Of a DNA stretch of 64,000 nt, positions 37,818 to 45,726 are shown in pieces. The stretch's first letter is position 1, and the number at the start of each line of letters is the position of its first letter. The stretch covers positions 248,001 through 312,000 of the forward strand of contig NZ_SWDW01000002.1 of assembly GCF_004919045.1 (NCBI RefSeq), written 5' to 3'. This DNA is from Sinomonas albida (GTDB lineage: Bacteria; Actinomycetota; Actinomycetes; Actinomycetales; Micrococcaceae). Below the pieces are notes generated by a model. It was not told the DNA's origin. It made no database searches and saw nothing but the letters and a program-made list of their open reading frames with translations. The position numbers were made by a program, and so were the translations under genes.

Positions 37818-39080
37818 TCAACGGCCTTCGGGGAGGTCGAGCACCTGGCCCGCCCGGACCACAGCAGCGAGCCCGAGACCCGCGTCCGTCGCCACGAGGT
37901 CCGCCCGCAGCCCGCGCCGCAGACTGCCGAATTCGTCCGACCGGCCGAGCACCGCGGCGGGCACGGCGGTGGCCGCGCGGACGGCGGCTTCGAGGGGGAC
38001 GCCCGCTTGGGCTGTGCGGCGGACGACGTCGAGGAGGGTCGCCGTTCCGCCGGCGATCGAGCCGGTCGCGTCGAGGGTCGCGACGCCGTCTCGCACCGTG
38101 ACGGGCGAGGGCCCGAGCATGTAGTGCCCGTCGCTGAGGCCCGCCGCGGCCATCGAGTCCGTGACGAGCGCGATGTTGGCGTCCCCGACGAGCGCGAAGA
38201 CCGTGCGGACGGTCGCCGGATCGAGGTGCACGCCGTCCGCGACGAGTTCGACGACGGCACGCCCGTCCGCCGCTGCCCGCAGGCACGCGGCCACGGGGCC
38301 GGGGGAGCGATGGTGGAGCGGCGGCATCCCGTTGAACAGGTGCGTGACGGTCGGGACCGTCTCCTCGCCGTCGAAGCCCGCGGACGTGAGCTCGTCGAGC
38401 GCCTGGTCGAGCGAAGCCGCGGCCGTCTCGTCGTCGCAGTCGGTGTGTCCGAGCGAGGGGGTGACCCCGTGCGCGGTGAGCATGTCGACGAGCTCGGCGG
38501 CGCCCGGGAGCTCGGGCGCGTAGGTCATGGTCGCGAGCTTGCCCTCGGCGGCCTCGATGAGTTCCTCGGCGAGTCCGAGGTCAGGATCGAGCAGGAAGGC
38601 TGGATTCTGAGCTCCGCAGCGCGCTTTGGCGAGGAATGGGCCCTCGAGGTGGATCCCGCCCACGAGCCCCTCGGCATCGAGCTGGGCGAAGAGCCGCACG
38701 CCGCGAAGGAGGTCGTCGGGCGCCGCCGTCACGAGGCTTGCGAGCAGAGTCGTGGTGCCCGAGCGGTGGAGGAAGTCGATGGCGCGTCGCGCCGAGTCCT
38801 CTTCGGCCGAGGGGAAGTCTCCGCCGACCGCGCCGTGGCAGTGGAGATCGACAAGGCCGGGGAAGATGAGCGCTCCCTCGGGGAGGGGGAGCTCGGTCCC
38901 GCCGAAGGCCTCGGCGTCGAACTCTTCGGCGGGACCCGCGTAGGCGATACGGTCGCCCTCCACGGCGACGAGGCCGTCGTCGACCGCGTCCCCGTCGCTC
39001 AGGAGGCGCCCGCGCGCGACGAGGCGGGCCAGAGGTGCGTCTGGCGTGGTCATAGGACGATCATAGGTGAGAAGGGCCAC
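37818..39080 (-). CDS. nagA: N-acetylglucosamine-6-phosphate deacetylase
   Basis: An amidohydrolase of 420 residues that deacetylates GlcNAc-6-P in amino-sugar and wall recycling. Metal and substrate motifs are LVDLHCHGAVGGDF (HxH), GIHLEGPFLAKARCGAQNP, SLGHTDCDDETA, VTHLFNGMPPLHHRSPG, LVADGVHLDP and VTDSMAAAGLSDG. The last Asp is the catalytic base. The start is taken at GTG 39080 because a GAGGGG run lies just upstream on the minus strand; ATG 39053, 9 codons in, has no ribosome site but matches the usual length. It follows nucS by 6 bp on the same strand; no nagB is in the window. Confidence 0.94.
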   Translation of the reverse strand: MALLTYDRPMTTPDAPLARLVARGRLLSDGDAVDDGLVAVEGDRIAYAGPAEEFDAEAFGGTELPLPEGALIFPGLVDLHCHGAVGGDFPSAEEDSARRAIDFLHRSGTTTLLASLVTAAPDDLLRGVRLFAQLDAEGLVGGIHLEGPFLAKARCGAQNPAFLLDPDLGLAEELIEAAEGKLATMTYAPELPGAAELVDMLTAHGVTPSLGHTDCDDETAAASLDQALDELTSAGFDGEETVPTVTHLFNGMPPLHHRSPGPVAACLRAAADGRAVVELVADGVHLDPATVRTVFALVGDANIALVTDSMAAAGLSDGHYMLGPSPVTVRDGVATLDATGSIAGGTATLLDVVRRTAQAGVPLEAAVRAATAVPAAVLGRSDEFGSLRRGLRADLVATDAGLGLAAVVRAGQVLDLPEGR

Positions 39081-39086
39081 ACCCCC

Positions 39087-39851
39087 TCAGAAGAGGCGGG
39101 ACTCGCTGTCGTCGACGCCGCGCAGCGCGTCGTAGTCGAGGGTGACGCAGTCGATTCCGCGGTCGGTCGCGAGGACACGGGCCTGGGGCTTGATCTGCTG
39201 GGCCGCGAAGATCCCGCGGACGGGGGCGAGGAGCGGATCGCGGTTGAGCAGCTCGAGGTAGCGCGTGAGCTGCTCGACGCCGTCGATGTCGCCTCGGCGC
39301 TTGAGCTCGACGGCGACCGTGGCACCTCTCGCGTCGCGGGCCAGGATGTCCACAGGGCCGATCGCCGTCGCGTACTCGCGCCGGATGAGGGTGTAGCCCG
39401 CCCCGAGCGTCTCGATCTGCTCGGCGAGGAGCCGCTGGAGGTCAGCCTCGACCCCGTCCTTGATGAGCCCGGGGTCGACGCCCAGCTCATGGCTCGAATC
39501 GTGGAGGTGCTCGTAGATGTTCACGATCAGGCGGTCATCGGTCTTCGCCGACTGCACCGTCCACTGCTCGACGATCCCCTCGTCGAGGCCCGCGCCTGGA
39601 CCGTCGCCCGCGCCCGCGCCTGTACCGTCGCCCGCGCCCGCGCCTGTACCGTCGCCCGCGCCTGCCGAGGCCGGGGTAATGCGGAGGGTGGCCGGCGGGC
39701 TCATCCAGTTGAGCGGCTTGTACGATCCGCCGTCGGAGTGCACGAGCACCGAGCCGTCGGCCTTGACCAGCAGGAGGCGCGTCGCGAGCGGGAGATGGGC
39801 CTTGAGCCGGCCTTCATAGTCCACGGAGCAGCGGGCAATGACGAGTCGCAC
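39087..39851 (-). CDS. nucS: Mismatch-specific endonuclease NucS/EndoMS
   Basis: A protein of 254 residues. The N-terminal DNA-binding/dimerisation half ([39 protein letters not shown]) is followed by the RecB-like nuclease half with [18 protein letters not shown] and [20 protein letters not shown], where the Asp, Glu and Lys are catalytic. It provides mismatch repair in Actinobacteria that lack MutS/MutL by cutting both strands at mismatches. An in-frame 24-bp repeat encodes an Ala/Gly/Asp insert (about residues 62-92). GTG 39851 lies 6 nt after a TAGAGT box, so it is probably leaderless; nagA is the next gene. Confidence 0.95.
   Translation of the reverse strand: MRLVIARCSVDYEGRLKAHLPLATRLLLVKADGSVLVHSDGGSYKPLNWMSPPATLRITPASAGAGDGTGAGAGDGTGAGAGDGPGAGLDEGIVEQWTVQSAKTDDRLIVNIYEHLHDSSHELGVDPGLIKDGVEADLQRLLAEQIETLGAGYTLIRREYATAIGPVDILARDARGATVAVELKRRGDIDGVEQLTRYLELLNRDPLLAPVRGIFAAQQIKPQARVLATDRGIDCVTLDYDALRGVDDSESRLF
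39589..39665. repeat. 24-bp tandem repeat inside nucS
   Basis: About three units of GTCGCCCGCGCCCGCGCCTG plus TACC or GACC run from 39589 to 39665. On the coding strand each unit encodes GAGAGDGT (last copy GAGAGDGP). The repeat stays in frame and lengthens the linker between the two NucS domains. Confidence 0.88.
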
Positions 39852-39857
39852 CCGAGA

Positions 39858-39863
39858 ACTCTA
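39858..39863 (-). promoter_or_regulatory. -10 box for leaderless nucS
   Basis: TAGAGT on the minus strand is separated by 6 nt from GTG 39851. On the other strand a weaker AAGAAT (39903-39908) lies 6 nt before ATG 39915 of the divergent gene. Both genes are promoted within the 63-bp gap. Confidence 0.5.
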
Positions 39864-39914
39864 CCGCCCGGGCCAGGGGCACTCGCGACGAGACGGACGG
39901 GTAAGAATAGTTCC

Positions 39915-40274
39915 ATGCCCCGCGCCAACCACCCCCGCCGTCCCAGACGTCCAGGGCGGCCCGCGTCCGGGCCCCGCGGGCAGAGCTCAGATCCGCGCTC
40001 CGAGGACGGCGAGGACTTCGACCTCGAGCGAGTGCTGTCCGGTTTCGCGCGCCTCGAATCCGCCCCCGACGGGGACTGGCGCGTGCGGCAGGTGACAACG
40101 CGCAGCGCCGCCAAGGACTACACATGCCCCGGCTGCTCGCGCACGATACCGCCCGGCGTCGCCCACCTCGTGGTCTGGGCGGACGACCATCTCTTCGGCG
40201 AGGAAGCGGGCATCGCAGAGCGCCGTCACTGGCATACCCACTGCTGGCGGACCCGCACGTTCAAGTACCGCTGA
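39915..40274 (+). CDS. Conserved zinc-finger-like protein of unknown function
   Basis: A protein of 119 residues. The first 35 residues are Arg/Pro-rich and probably disordered. The folded part starts at FDLERVLSGFARLESAPDGD and carries a possible zinc site: TCPGCSRTIPPGVAHLVVW followed by the His/Cys cluster HWHTHCW. Similar actinobacterial proteins are often labelled ATP/GTP-binding protein without any P-loop, and no P-loop is visible here. It is divergent from nucS, with no stable partner. The Cys2-His/Cys arrangement after a beta-rich stretch recalls HNH-like or zinc-ribbon folds, but the catalytic pattern is incomplete. Confidence 0.8.
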   Translation: MPRANHPRRPRRPGRPASGPRGQSSDPRSEDGEDFDLERVLSGFARLESAPDGDWRVRQVTTRSAAKDYTCPGCSRTIPPGVAHLVVWADDHLFGEEAGIAERRHWHTHCWRTRTFKYR

Positions 40275-40309
40275 ACCCGGAGTCCGGCACGCCGACTACG
40301 CTGGGGCTC

Positions 40310-41116
40310 ATGCCCTTTGACCCCGCGTCCTACGAGTTCAGCCCGTCCGCGGGCCCGGTCGAGATCCGCGCCAACACGGTCCTCCCGGCCCGCCGCGAGA
40401 ACATCGAGCTGCTCACCGACGACGGGCTCACGCTCGTTGGAGAGCTCGCAGTCCCGCTCGACCGCGAGCCCGTGGCGACCCTCGTGACGCTCCACCCCCT
40501 GCCCACCCACGGCGGCTTCATGGACTCCCACGTCTACCGCAAGGCCTCGTTCAGGCTCCCGGCGCTCGCGGACGTCGCCGTCCTCCGGTTCAACACCCGC
40601 GGCACGTCGAGCCCCCGCGGCACGAGCGAGGGCAGCTTCGAGGAGGGCGTCGGAGAGCGCGCCGATGTCGAGGCCGCCGTGCGCTTCGCGGTGGAGCGGG
40701 GCCTGCCGCGGCGCTGGCTCGTGGGGTGGTCGTTCGGCACGGAGCTCGTGCTCAAGTACGGGGCCGTCCCGCCGGTCGAGCCGGAGATCGAGGGCGCGAT
40801 CCTGCTCTCGCCGCCGCTGCACCGCGCGGGGGAGGCGGACCTCGCAGCGTGGGCCGCGTGCGCCAAGCCCCTCACCGTCCTCGTGCCGGAGCACGACGAC
40901 TACCTGCGTCCCGCCGAGGCCGCCGAGCGCTTCGCCGCGGTGCCCCAGGCCAAGGTCGTCGGCGTCGGCGGCGCGAAGCACCTCTGGGTGGGCGAGAAGT
41001 TCGTCCAGCGCGTGCTGGCCGACATCGTCGGCGTCGTGGCGCCGGAGCGCCCCGCGGGTGCACCGGCGGCCCTCCCGACCGCGTGGGAGGGCCCGGTGGC
41101 CACCGCCGCGGGCTGA
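40310..41116 (+). CDS. Alpha/beta-hydrolase
   Basis: A protein of 268 residues with an alpha/beta-hydrolase core: TLVTLHPLPTHGGFMDSHVY, VAVLRFNTRGTSSPRGTSEG, the nucleophile elbow WLVGWSFGTELVLKYG, the acid region VLVPEHDDYLRPAEA and the His in VGGAKHLWVGEKF. The LRFNTRGTSSPRG segment matches the actinobacterial branch of dienelactone hydrolase-like and CocE-like small hydrolases. The substrate is unknown. TACGCT at 40297-40302 lies 7 nt before ATG 40310 (probably leaderless). The C-terminal 25 residues are Ala/Pro-rich. It follows the zinc-finger gene by 35 bp. Confidence 0.85.
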   Translation: MPFDPASYEFSPSAGPVEIRANTVLPARRENIELLTDDGLTLVGELAVPLDREPVATLVTLHPLPTHGGFMDSHVYRKASFRLPALADVAVLRFNTRGTSSPRGTSEGSFEEGVGERADVEAAVRFAVERGLPRRWLVGWSFGTELVLKYGAVPPVEPEIEGAILLSPPLHRAGEADLAAWAACAKPLTVLVPEHDDYLRPAEAAERFAAVPQAKVVGVGGAKHLWVGEKFVQRVLADIVGVVAPERPAGAPAALPTAWEGPVATAAG

Positions 41117-41119
41117 CGC

Positions 41120-41224
41120 GGGCCCGGCGCGGACGACGGCGGGGCTGACGCAGGCTTGGCTCGTCTCGCCGGGGGCCGACGACGGCGGGCCCGGCACGGA
41201 CGACGGCGGGGCTGACGCGGGCTT
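41120..41224. repeat. Duplicated 38-bp GC-rich segment
   Basis: The segment at 41120-41157 recurs at 41187-41224 with two differences; a partial copy lies between them around 41172-41187. It directly follows the hydrolase stop and lies ahead of the bidirectional terminator. It is likely a local duplication in untranslated sequence. Confidence 0.8.
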
Positions 41225-41228
41225 AGTG

Positions 41229-41258
41229 GCGCCCCGTCAGCCTGCGTCGACGGGGCGC
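41229..41258. terminator. Bidirectional hairpin between convergent genes
   Basis: A 10-bp stem (GCGCCCCGTC at 41229-41238 with GACGGGGCGC at 41249-41258, 10-nt loop) sits between the plus-strand hydrolase and the minus-strand permease. It has no T-run. Confidence 0.6.
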
Positions 41259-41268
41259 GGGCGATCGC

Positions 41269-42549
41269 TCAGTGCTGGTCTTGGCGCGCGATGAAGATTT
41301 CGCGGATGAGCAGGAGGACGGCCGCCGCCGTGGGGATCGCAATGAGCGCCCCGAGCACGCCGAGCAGACTTCCGCCCGCGATCACCGAGATGACGGCGAC
41401 CGGGCCCGGCACCGCAACGGCCCGCTGCATGATCCTCGGCGAGACAAAGTACGCCTCGAACTGGAGGTAGGCGAAGTACGCGATTCCGAGGATCAGCGCC
41501 GACTGCCAGCCCTGGGCCAGCGCCACGAGGACGATCGTCGTGCCCGCGACCACTCCGCCGACGAGCGGGATGAACGCGAGGAAGCCGACCACGAAGGCGA
41601 GCAGCGCGGTGAACGGGACATGCAGGATCGTCATCACGATGAACGCGAAGGTCGCGTTGAGCACCGCGACGCACACCTGGCCGATCACGTAGTTGCCCAC
41701 CCCGCGCGTGATCTCCTCGGAGAGCGCCTCGACGCGCGCGCGGCGGGATCGCGGCGCGAGCCGGTAGCCGAACGACTTCATCGTGGGAAGCGCCGAGAGG
41801 AAGTACAGCGTCAGGACGAGAACCACGAGAATGCCGAAGGCCGTGTTGGCGATCGTCGACCCGACGCCGAGGACGCCTCCGAAGATGTTCGTGATGGCCT
41901 GCGAGTCCTGGCCGAACTTCTGCAGCTCCTCCGTGACCCGCTGCCCGATGCCGAACTGCTGGTCGAGGCTCTTGTACAGGTCAGAGTGGACGAAGTCGGT
42001 GATCCAGCCCGGGAACGCGTTGACGAGCTGCGTGATCTGGTCCACGAGCGTGGGGATGAGCGTTCCGAAGAACGCCGCGAACACCCCAAGGAGGGCCACG
42101 AGGGTGATCGCGATGCCGAGCGGGCGAGGCAGCTTGCGGGCCTCGAGCCAGCGCACCACGGGGTCGAGGCCCAGCGCGATGAACAGCGCCGCGAGGATCC
42201 ACACGAGCAGCTGCGTGGTGTGCTGGGCGATCGAGTAGAGCCCGAGCGCGATCCCGACGCCCACGGTTCCCATGAAGCCGATGTAGATGGGGTGCTTCGA
42301 CGACATGCGGGGGCCGGGCGTTCCGAGGCCCTCGTCCTCCTCGTCGCGTCCCGGCTCGTCGTCTGGAGGCATCAGGAAGCGGACCCGCGGCTGCGCCCCT
42401 GGGAGGGGGCGGCGGAGCCGGCTCGCGATCGCTCGCATGTGCTCCCACTGGGCGCGGTTCGCGGGCGCGTCGGCGTCCCCGTGCGCGTAGTTCTGACCGC
42501 CGGCTTGGGCCGGCAAATCGTCCGGCTCGGGGCGGGTTTCATCAGCCAC
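41269..42549 (-). CDS. AI-2E family transporter (PerM-like)
   Basis: A protein of 426 residues. The first 85 residues are a polar, Pro/Asp/Glu-rich cytosolic extension. About eight membrane segments follow, starting at IYIGFMGTVGVGIALGLYSI, with the family's LLVWILAALFIALGLDPVVRWLE, LLAFVVGFLAFIPLVGGVVAG and FEAYFVSPRIMQRAVAVPG segments. The large extracytosolic loop between (NAFPGWITDFVHSDLYKSLD onwards) is typical. Members export autoinducer-2, move Na+/H+, or are uncharacterised; the substrate cannot be told. GTG 42549 follows GGGAAGG; a TAGGGT box (complement of 42579-42584) gives a leader of about 20 nt. Confidence 0.88.
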   Translation of the reverse strand: MADETRPEPDDLPAQAGGQNYAHGDADAPANRAQWEHMRAIASRLRRPLPGAQPRVRFLMPPDDEPGRDEEDEGLGTPGPRMSSKHPIYIGFMGTVGVGIALGLYSIAQHTTQLLVWILAALFIALGLDPVVRWLEARKLPRPLGIAITLVALLGVFAAFFGTLIPTLVDQITQLVNAFPGWITDFVHSDLYKSLDQQFGIGQRVTEELQKFGQDSQAITNIFGGVLGVGSTIANTAFGILVVLVLTLYFLSALPTMKSFGYRLAPRSRRARVEALSEEITRGVGNYVIGQVCVAVLNATFAFIVMTILHVPFTALLAFVVGFLAFIPLVGGVVAGTTIVLVALAQGWQSALILGIAYFAYLQFEAYFVSPRIMQRAVAVPGPVAVISVIAGGSLLGVLGALIAIPTAAAVLLLIREIFIARQDQH

Positions 42550-42721
42550 AATCGTGCCTTCCCATGAGACCTTTCGACACCCTATCAGCCGCGCCGTTCC
42601 GGGCTTCGGCGGGGTCTCGGCGGGTCCCTTGGAGAGCGGTTCCCAGCATCTCGAATGGGGAATCAGGTCACGATTTGGTTACCATTGTTAGGTTCCGTCC
42701 CCTGATCTGAGGTGTTTTCCT

Positions 42722-44455
42722 GTGCGAGTCAAGACCGCAGCCGCGCTTGTGCTGCTGGGCCTGATAGCTCTCGTGGCCGGCATCGGCCAGCTGACTTTCT
42801 GGGCCCCGCCCAAGACCGTGACCGCGACCTTGCCGGCCGATGCGAAAGCCGGCCCGCTGACCGTCCTCGACACGAAGCTGCGCGACCTGCGCGGCGGCGA
42901 GGCCGACGTCAGCATCAAGGGCGACGGCAATTTCGTGCTCGCCGTCGGGCGCCCCGACGACGTCGCAGCGTGGGTCGGCAAGACCGCGCACACGACGATC
43001 GACGGCGCGACGCCCGATGGCAAGCAGCTCAACGCGACGTACACGGACGGCGATCCCACCGCTCCGTCGCCCGCCGGGTCCGACACGTTCGCGACGACCC
43101 AGAGCGCCTCCGGCTCGCTGGACTACCACTGGGACCTCCCGGGTGACGGCGACTGGCAGATCGTCCTCGCGGCCGACGGCACGAAGCCGGCGCCCCACGA
43201 CGTGACGATCACGTGGCCGAGCAACGAAACGACGCCCTGGGCCGTGCCGCTCGTCGTGGTCGGCGCGATCCTCCTCGCCGGTGGCGTCCTGCTGATCGTG
43301 CTCCGACGCCGCGGCCCCGGTGCCGGGACGCCTGCCCAGGCCACCGGGTCCCACGGCGGTCCCGACACGCATGCCGAAGTCGAGCCCGCCGCCGGCGATG
43401 GGTCGGCCGCTTACCCCGACGCCCCCCAGCGGGCCGAGCGCCGCGTGGTGAGCCGCGCCGCCTCGGCCGCAGTCGCCGTCGTCCTCGCCCTTGTCGGCGG
43501 GGGCACGGCAGCCCACGCTTCCACGCCGCCGAACCCGTCCGGGACCTCGAGCCCCTCGGCATCCGGGTCCGCTCCGACCCCGACGGACAAGGTGCTCATC
43601 GACGAACAGCTCCAGCGGATCCTCGACCAGGTTGCTACGGGAGTTTCGGCCGGAGACCAGGCCAAGGACCCGAAGCAGCTCGAGCCGCGCGTCGCGGAGT
43701 CCGCGCTGCAGTCGCGCGCCGCGAACTACAAGATCCGCGCCTCGGTCGCGACTCTCGCCGCCCCGACGCCGGTGCGCAGCACGCGCCTCCTCACGAGCGT
43801 CGTGCCCACCCAGCGGACGTGGCCGCGGACCGTCGTGGCGGTGACGCAGGGTGAGGGCAACTCGGTTCCGCAGATCCTGACGCTCCGCCAGGACAACGCG
43901 CGGGCCAACTACCGCCTCGTCGAGGCCGCCCCGTTGCTGCCGGGCTCCACGTTCCCGAACGCGCTCAAGGCCGGCGCCCAGCAGGTTCCGCTCGACTTCA
44001 AGGAGGGCCTCGCCTACTCGCCGAACGACGCGCTGCGCGGGCTCGGGGACCGACTCACGAGCCCGGACGCGTGGAAGGACAAGATCCCGGACAACGCATA
44101 CACGAAGGACACGCTCGCGTACGAGTCGGACGTCACGAAGGCGACCCCGAACGGGGACATCAAGTTCGCCCACAACCCGACGGGGAGCGACGCGGCGGCG
44201 TACCGCACCGCCGACGGCGGCGCCGTCGTCGTGGCCCCGCTCGAGTTCACGATCACCGGCACGCCGAAGTCCCAGGGCGACAAGCTGACGGTGAACGACG
44301 ACGCGGCCGCGCTCGCGGGCGGCAAGGAGGCCCAGAACTCGATGACGCTCCGCTTCCTCGAGTCCGTGGTGCTGTACATCCCACCGACGGGTGCCAAGCA
44401 GCCGCTCACCCTCGTCGCGGCGACGCGCAACCTGGTTGCTGCCAGCGTGAACTGA
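42722..44455 (+). CDS. Actinobacterial membrane protein with two extracytosolic domains (DUF8094-like)
   Basis: A protein of 577 residues. TM1 (about 5-27, VLLGLIALVAGIGQLTFWAP) leads to a first extracytosolic domain (about 30-168). TM2 (about 172-193, VPLVVVGAILLAGGVLLIVL) is followed by a polar cytosolic loop (RRRGPG to about 242). TM3 (about 246-264, SAAVAVVLALVGGGTAAHA) leads to a second large extracytosolic domain (about 290-577) ending in ATRNLVAASVN. The C-terminal half resembles a family known only as DUF8094. No catalytic motif is evident. It precedes a thioredoxin-like gene but is separated by a strong terminator. The GTG start at 42722 has only a weak ribosome site (TGAGGTG). Confidence 0.8.
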   Translation: MRVKTAAALVLLGLIALVAGIGQLTFWAPPKTVTATLPADAKAGPLTVLDTKLRDLRGGEADVSIKGDGNFVLAVGRPDDVAAWVGKTAHTTIDGATPDGKQLNATYTDGDPTAPSPAGSDTFATTQSASGSLDYHWDLPGDGDWQIVLAADGTKPAPHDVTITWPSNETTPWAVPLVVVGAILLAGGVLLIVLRRRGPGAGTPAQATGSHGGPDTHAEVEPAAGDGSAAYPDAPQRAERRVVSRAASAAVAVVLALVGGGTAAHASTPPNPSGTSSPSASGSAPTPTDKVLIDEQLQRILDQVATGVSAGDQAKDPKQLEPRVAESALQSRAANYKIRASVATLAAPTPVRSTRLLTSVVPTQRTWPRTVVAVTQGEGNSVPQILTLRQDNARANYRLVEAAPLLPGSTFPNALKAGAQQVPLDFKEGLAYSPNDALRGLGDRLTSPDAWKDKIPDNAYTKDTLAYESDVTKATPNGDIKFAHNPTGSDAAAYRTADGGAVVVAPLEFTITGTPKSQGDKLTVNDDAAALAGGKEAQNSMTLRFLESVVLYIPPTGAKQPLTLVAATRNLVAASVN

Positions 44456-44503
44456 CGCGCCCGCCGCGCACGGGCCGACGCCCGGCGCGCGCCGAGGGCT
44501 TCG

Positions 44504-44540
44504 CGAGGGGCGGAACCGCTGTGAGCGGTTCCGCCCCTCG
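44504..44540 (+). terminator. Strong hairpin between DUF8094 and thioredoxin/TPR genes
   Basis: A perfect 17-bp stem (44504-44520 with 44524-44540, 3-nt loop) lies 48 nt after the stop codon. It is very GC-rich and is followed by CACTATGG, which is the -10 region (TATGGT, 44544-44549) of the next gene. Confidence 0.85.
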
Positions 44541-44555
44541 CACTATGGTGGAGCC

Positions 44556-45560
44556 ATGAGCGTTCCCGGTTCCCGCCAGCCCAGCCCTCTGCCGCCCGCG
44601 AGCCTGCGTGGCGCGGTCGACCTCTCCGCGTTCAAGGCCCGCGCCACCGCCGCCCCGCCCCAGCACGCGCCCCGTCCGGCCGGTGCGGGGACGCCGGGGG
44701 AGACGCCCGCGGCCACGGCGCCGGAAGCGGGTCCCGGTGCCGCGACGGTGCCGGTCGAGGTGGATGAGGCGAACTTCCCGGAGCTCGTCCAGCTCTCCTC
44801 GCAGGCGCCGGTCGTCGTCGCGCTGTGGGCGCAGTACTCGCCGGAGTCGCAGCGGGTCCGCGACGAGCTCGGCGCCGACGTCGCCGCCTACGGCGGTCGT
44901 CTCGCGTACGCGACGGCAGACATCGAGGCCTTCCCGCAGCTCGCCCAGGCCCTCGGCGTCCAGGCCGTGCCGACGGTCATCGCCTTCCTCAAGGGCCAGC
45001 CGATCCCGCTCTTCCAGGGGGCTGCCGCGCCCGCCCAGACGCGCCAGCTCTTCGACGAGCTGCTCCGGGTCGCCGAGGCGAACGGCGTCACCGGAACGGT
45101 CGACGGCGCCCCCGCACCGCCGCCGTCGGAGCCCCCGCTTCCTCCCCTCCACCAGGAGGCCTTCGACGCGCTCGAGCGCGGAGACCTCGGCGCAGCGGAC
45201 GCGGCGCTGACGAAGGCGCTCGCCGAGAACCCGGCCGATCATGAGGCCAAGGCCGCGCTCGCGCAGGTGCATCTCATGGTCCGCACCCAGGGTCTCGGCC
45301 AGGAGGAGGCTGACCGGGCCCGCGAGGCCGCCGCCCAGTCGCCCGACGAGCTGGACCCCCAGCTCGTCGTCGCCGATCTGGACGCCGCGGGCGGGCACGT
45401 CGAAGATGCCTTCGCGCGGCTCGTGGGTTTCATCGGCCGGAACTTCGGGCCCGAGCGGGAGGCGGCGCGCGTGCGCCTGCTCGAGCTCTTCGAGGTTGTC
45501 GGGCCGACCGATCCCCGCGTGAGCTCGGCGCGACAGCAGCTGGCCCGCGCGCTTTTCTGA
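44556..45560 (+). CDS. Thioredoxin-fold/TPR protein (YbbN/CnoX-like, no CxxC)
   Basis: A protein of 334 residues. After a Pro/Ala-rich N-terminus there is a thioredoxin-like domain (about 65-175): NFPELVQLSSQAPVVVALWA, and the cis-Pro strand VQAVPTVIAFLKGQPIPLF. The active-site position reads WAQYSPES with no cysteine, so disulfide chemistry is excluded. Residues about 205-334 are TPR-like helical repeats (HQEAFDALERGDLGAADAAL, ENPADHEAKAALAQVHLM). This matches YbbN/CnoX co-chaperones, which protect and hand clients to GroEL/DnaK. TATGGT (44544-44549) is 6 nt before ATG 44556, which implies a leaderless mRNA. Confidence 0.9.
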   Translation: MSVPGSRQPSPLPPASLRGAVDLSAFKARATAAPPQHAPRPAGAGTPGETPAATAPEAGPGAATVPVEVDEANFPELVQLSSQAPVVVALWAQYSPESQRVRDELGADVAAYGGRLAYATADIEAFPQLAQALGVQAVPTVIAFLKGQPIPLFQGAAAPAQTRQLFDELLRVAEANGVTGTVDGAPAPPPSEPPLPPLHQEAFDALERGDLGAADAALTKALAENPADHEAKAALAQVHLMVRTQGLGQEEADRAREAAAQSPDELDPQLVVADLDAAGGHVEDAFARLVGFIGRNFGPEREAARVRLLELFEVVGPTDPRVSSARQQLARALF

Positions 45561-45714
45561 TCGCGGCCGGCGCGGGCTCTGTTCTGGCCGCTGCCGGCGG
45601 GGGCCCTGACCGCGCCTGATGCCCGTCTAGCGGAGGGCGGCCGCGTGGCCCGCGCTCTGCCTAGTCCGCGCGGCGTCGTCCGTTCGGCTGATTCGCGGGG
45701 CTCCCTCCAGTTGC

Positions 45715-45720
45715 TACCGT
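45715..45720 (+). promoter_or_regulatory. -10 box for leaderless ABC exporter operon
   Basis: TACCGT is followed by 6 nt and ATG 45727. This decides for ATG 45727 over the in-frame GTG at 45721, which would lie upstream of the transcription start. Confidence 0.5.
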
Positions 45721-45726
45721 GTGCGC

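Noticed and set aside
37287-39914. Plus-strand frame running through csp, nagA and nucS into the zinc-finger-like gene
   Set aside because: Only its last 120 codons (from ATG 39915) show real protein character; the rest is antisense to three recognisable genes.
44504-44540. A small RNA gene at the perfect hairpin
   Set aside because: The structure is a simple terminator-type hairpin between two genes, with a promoter box right after it but none before it.
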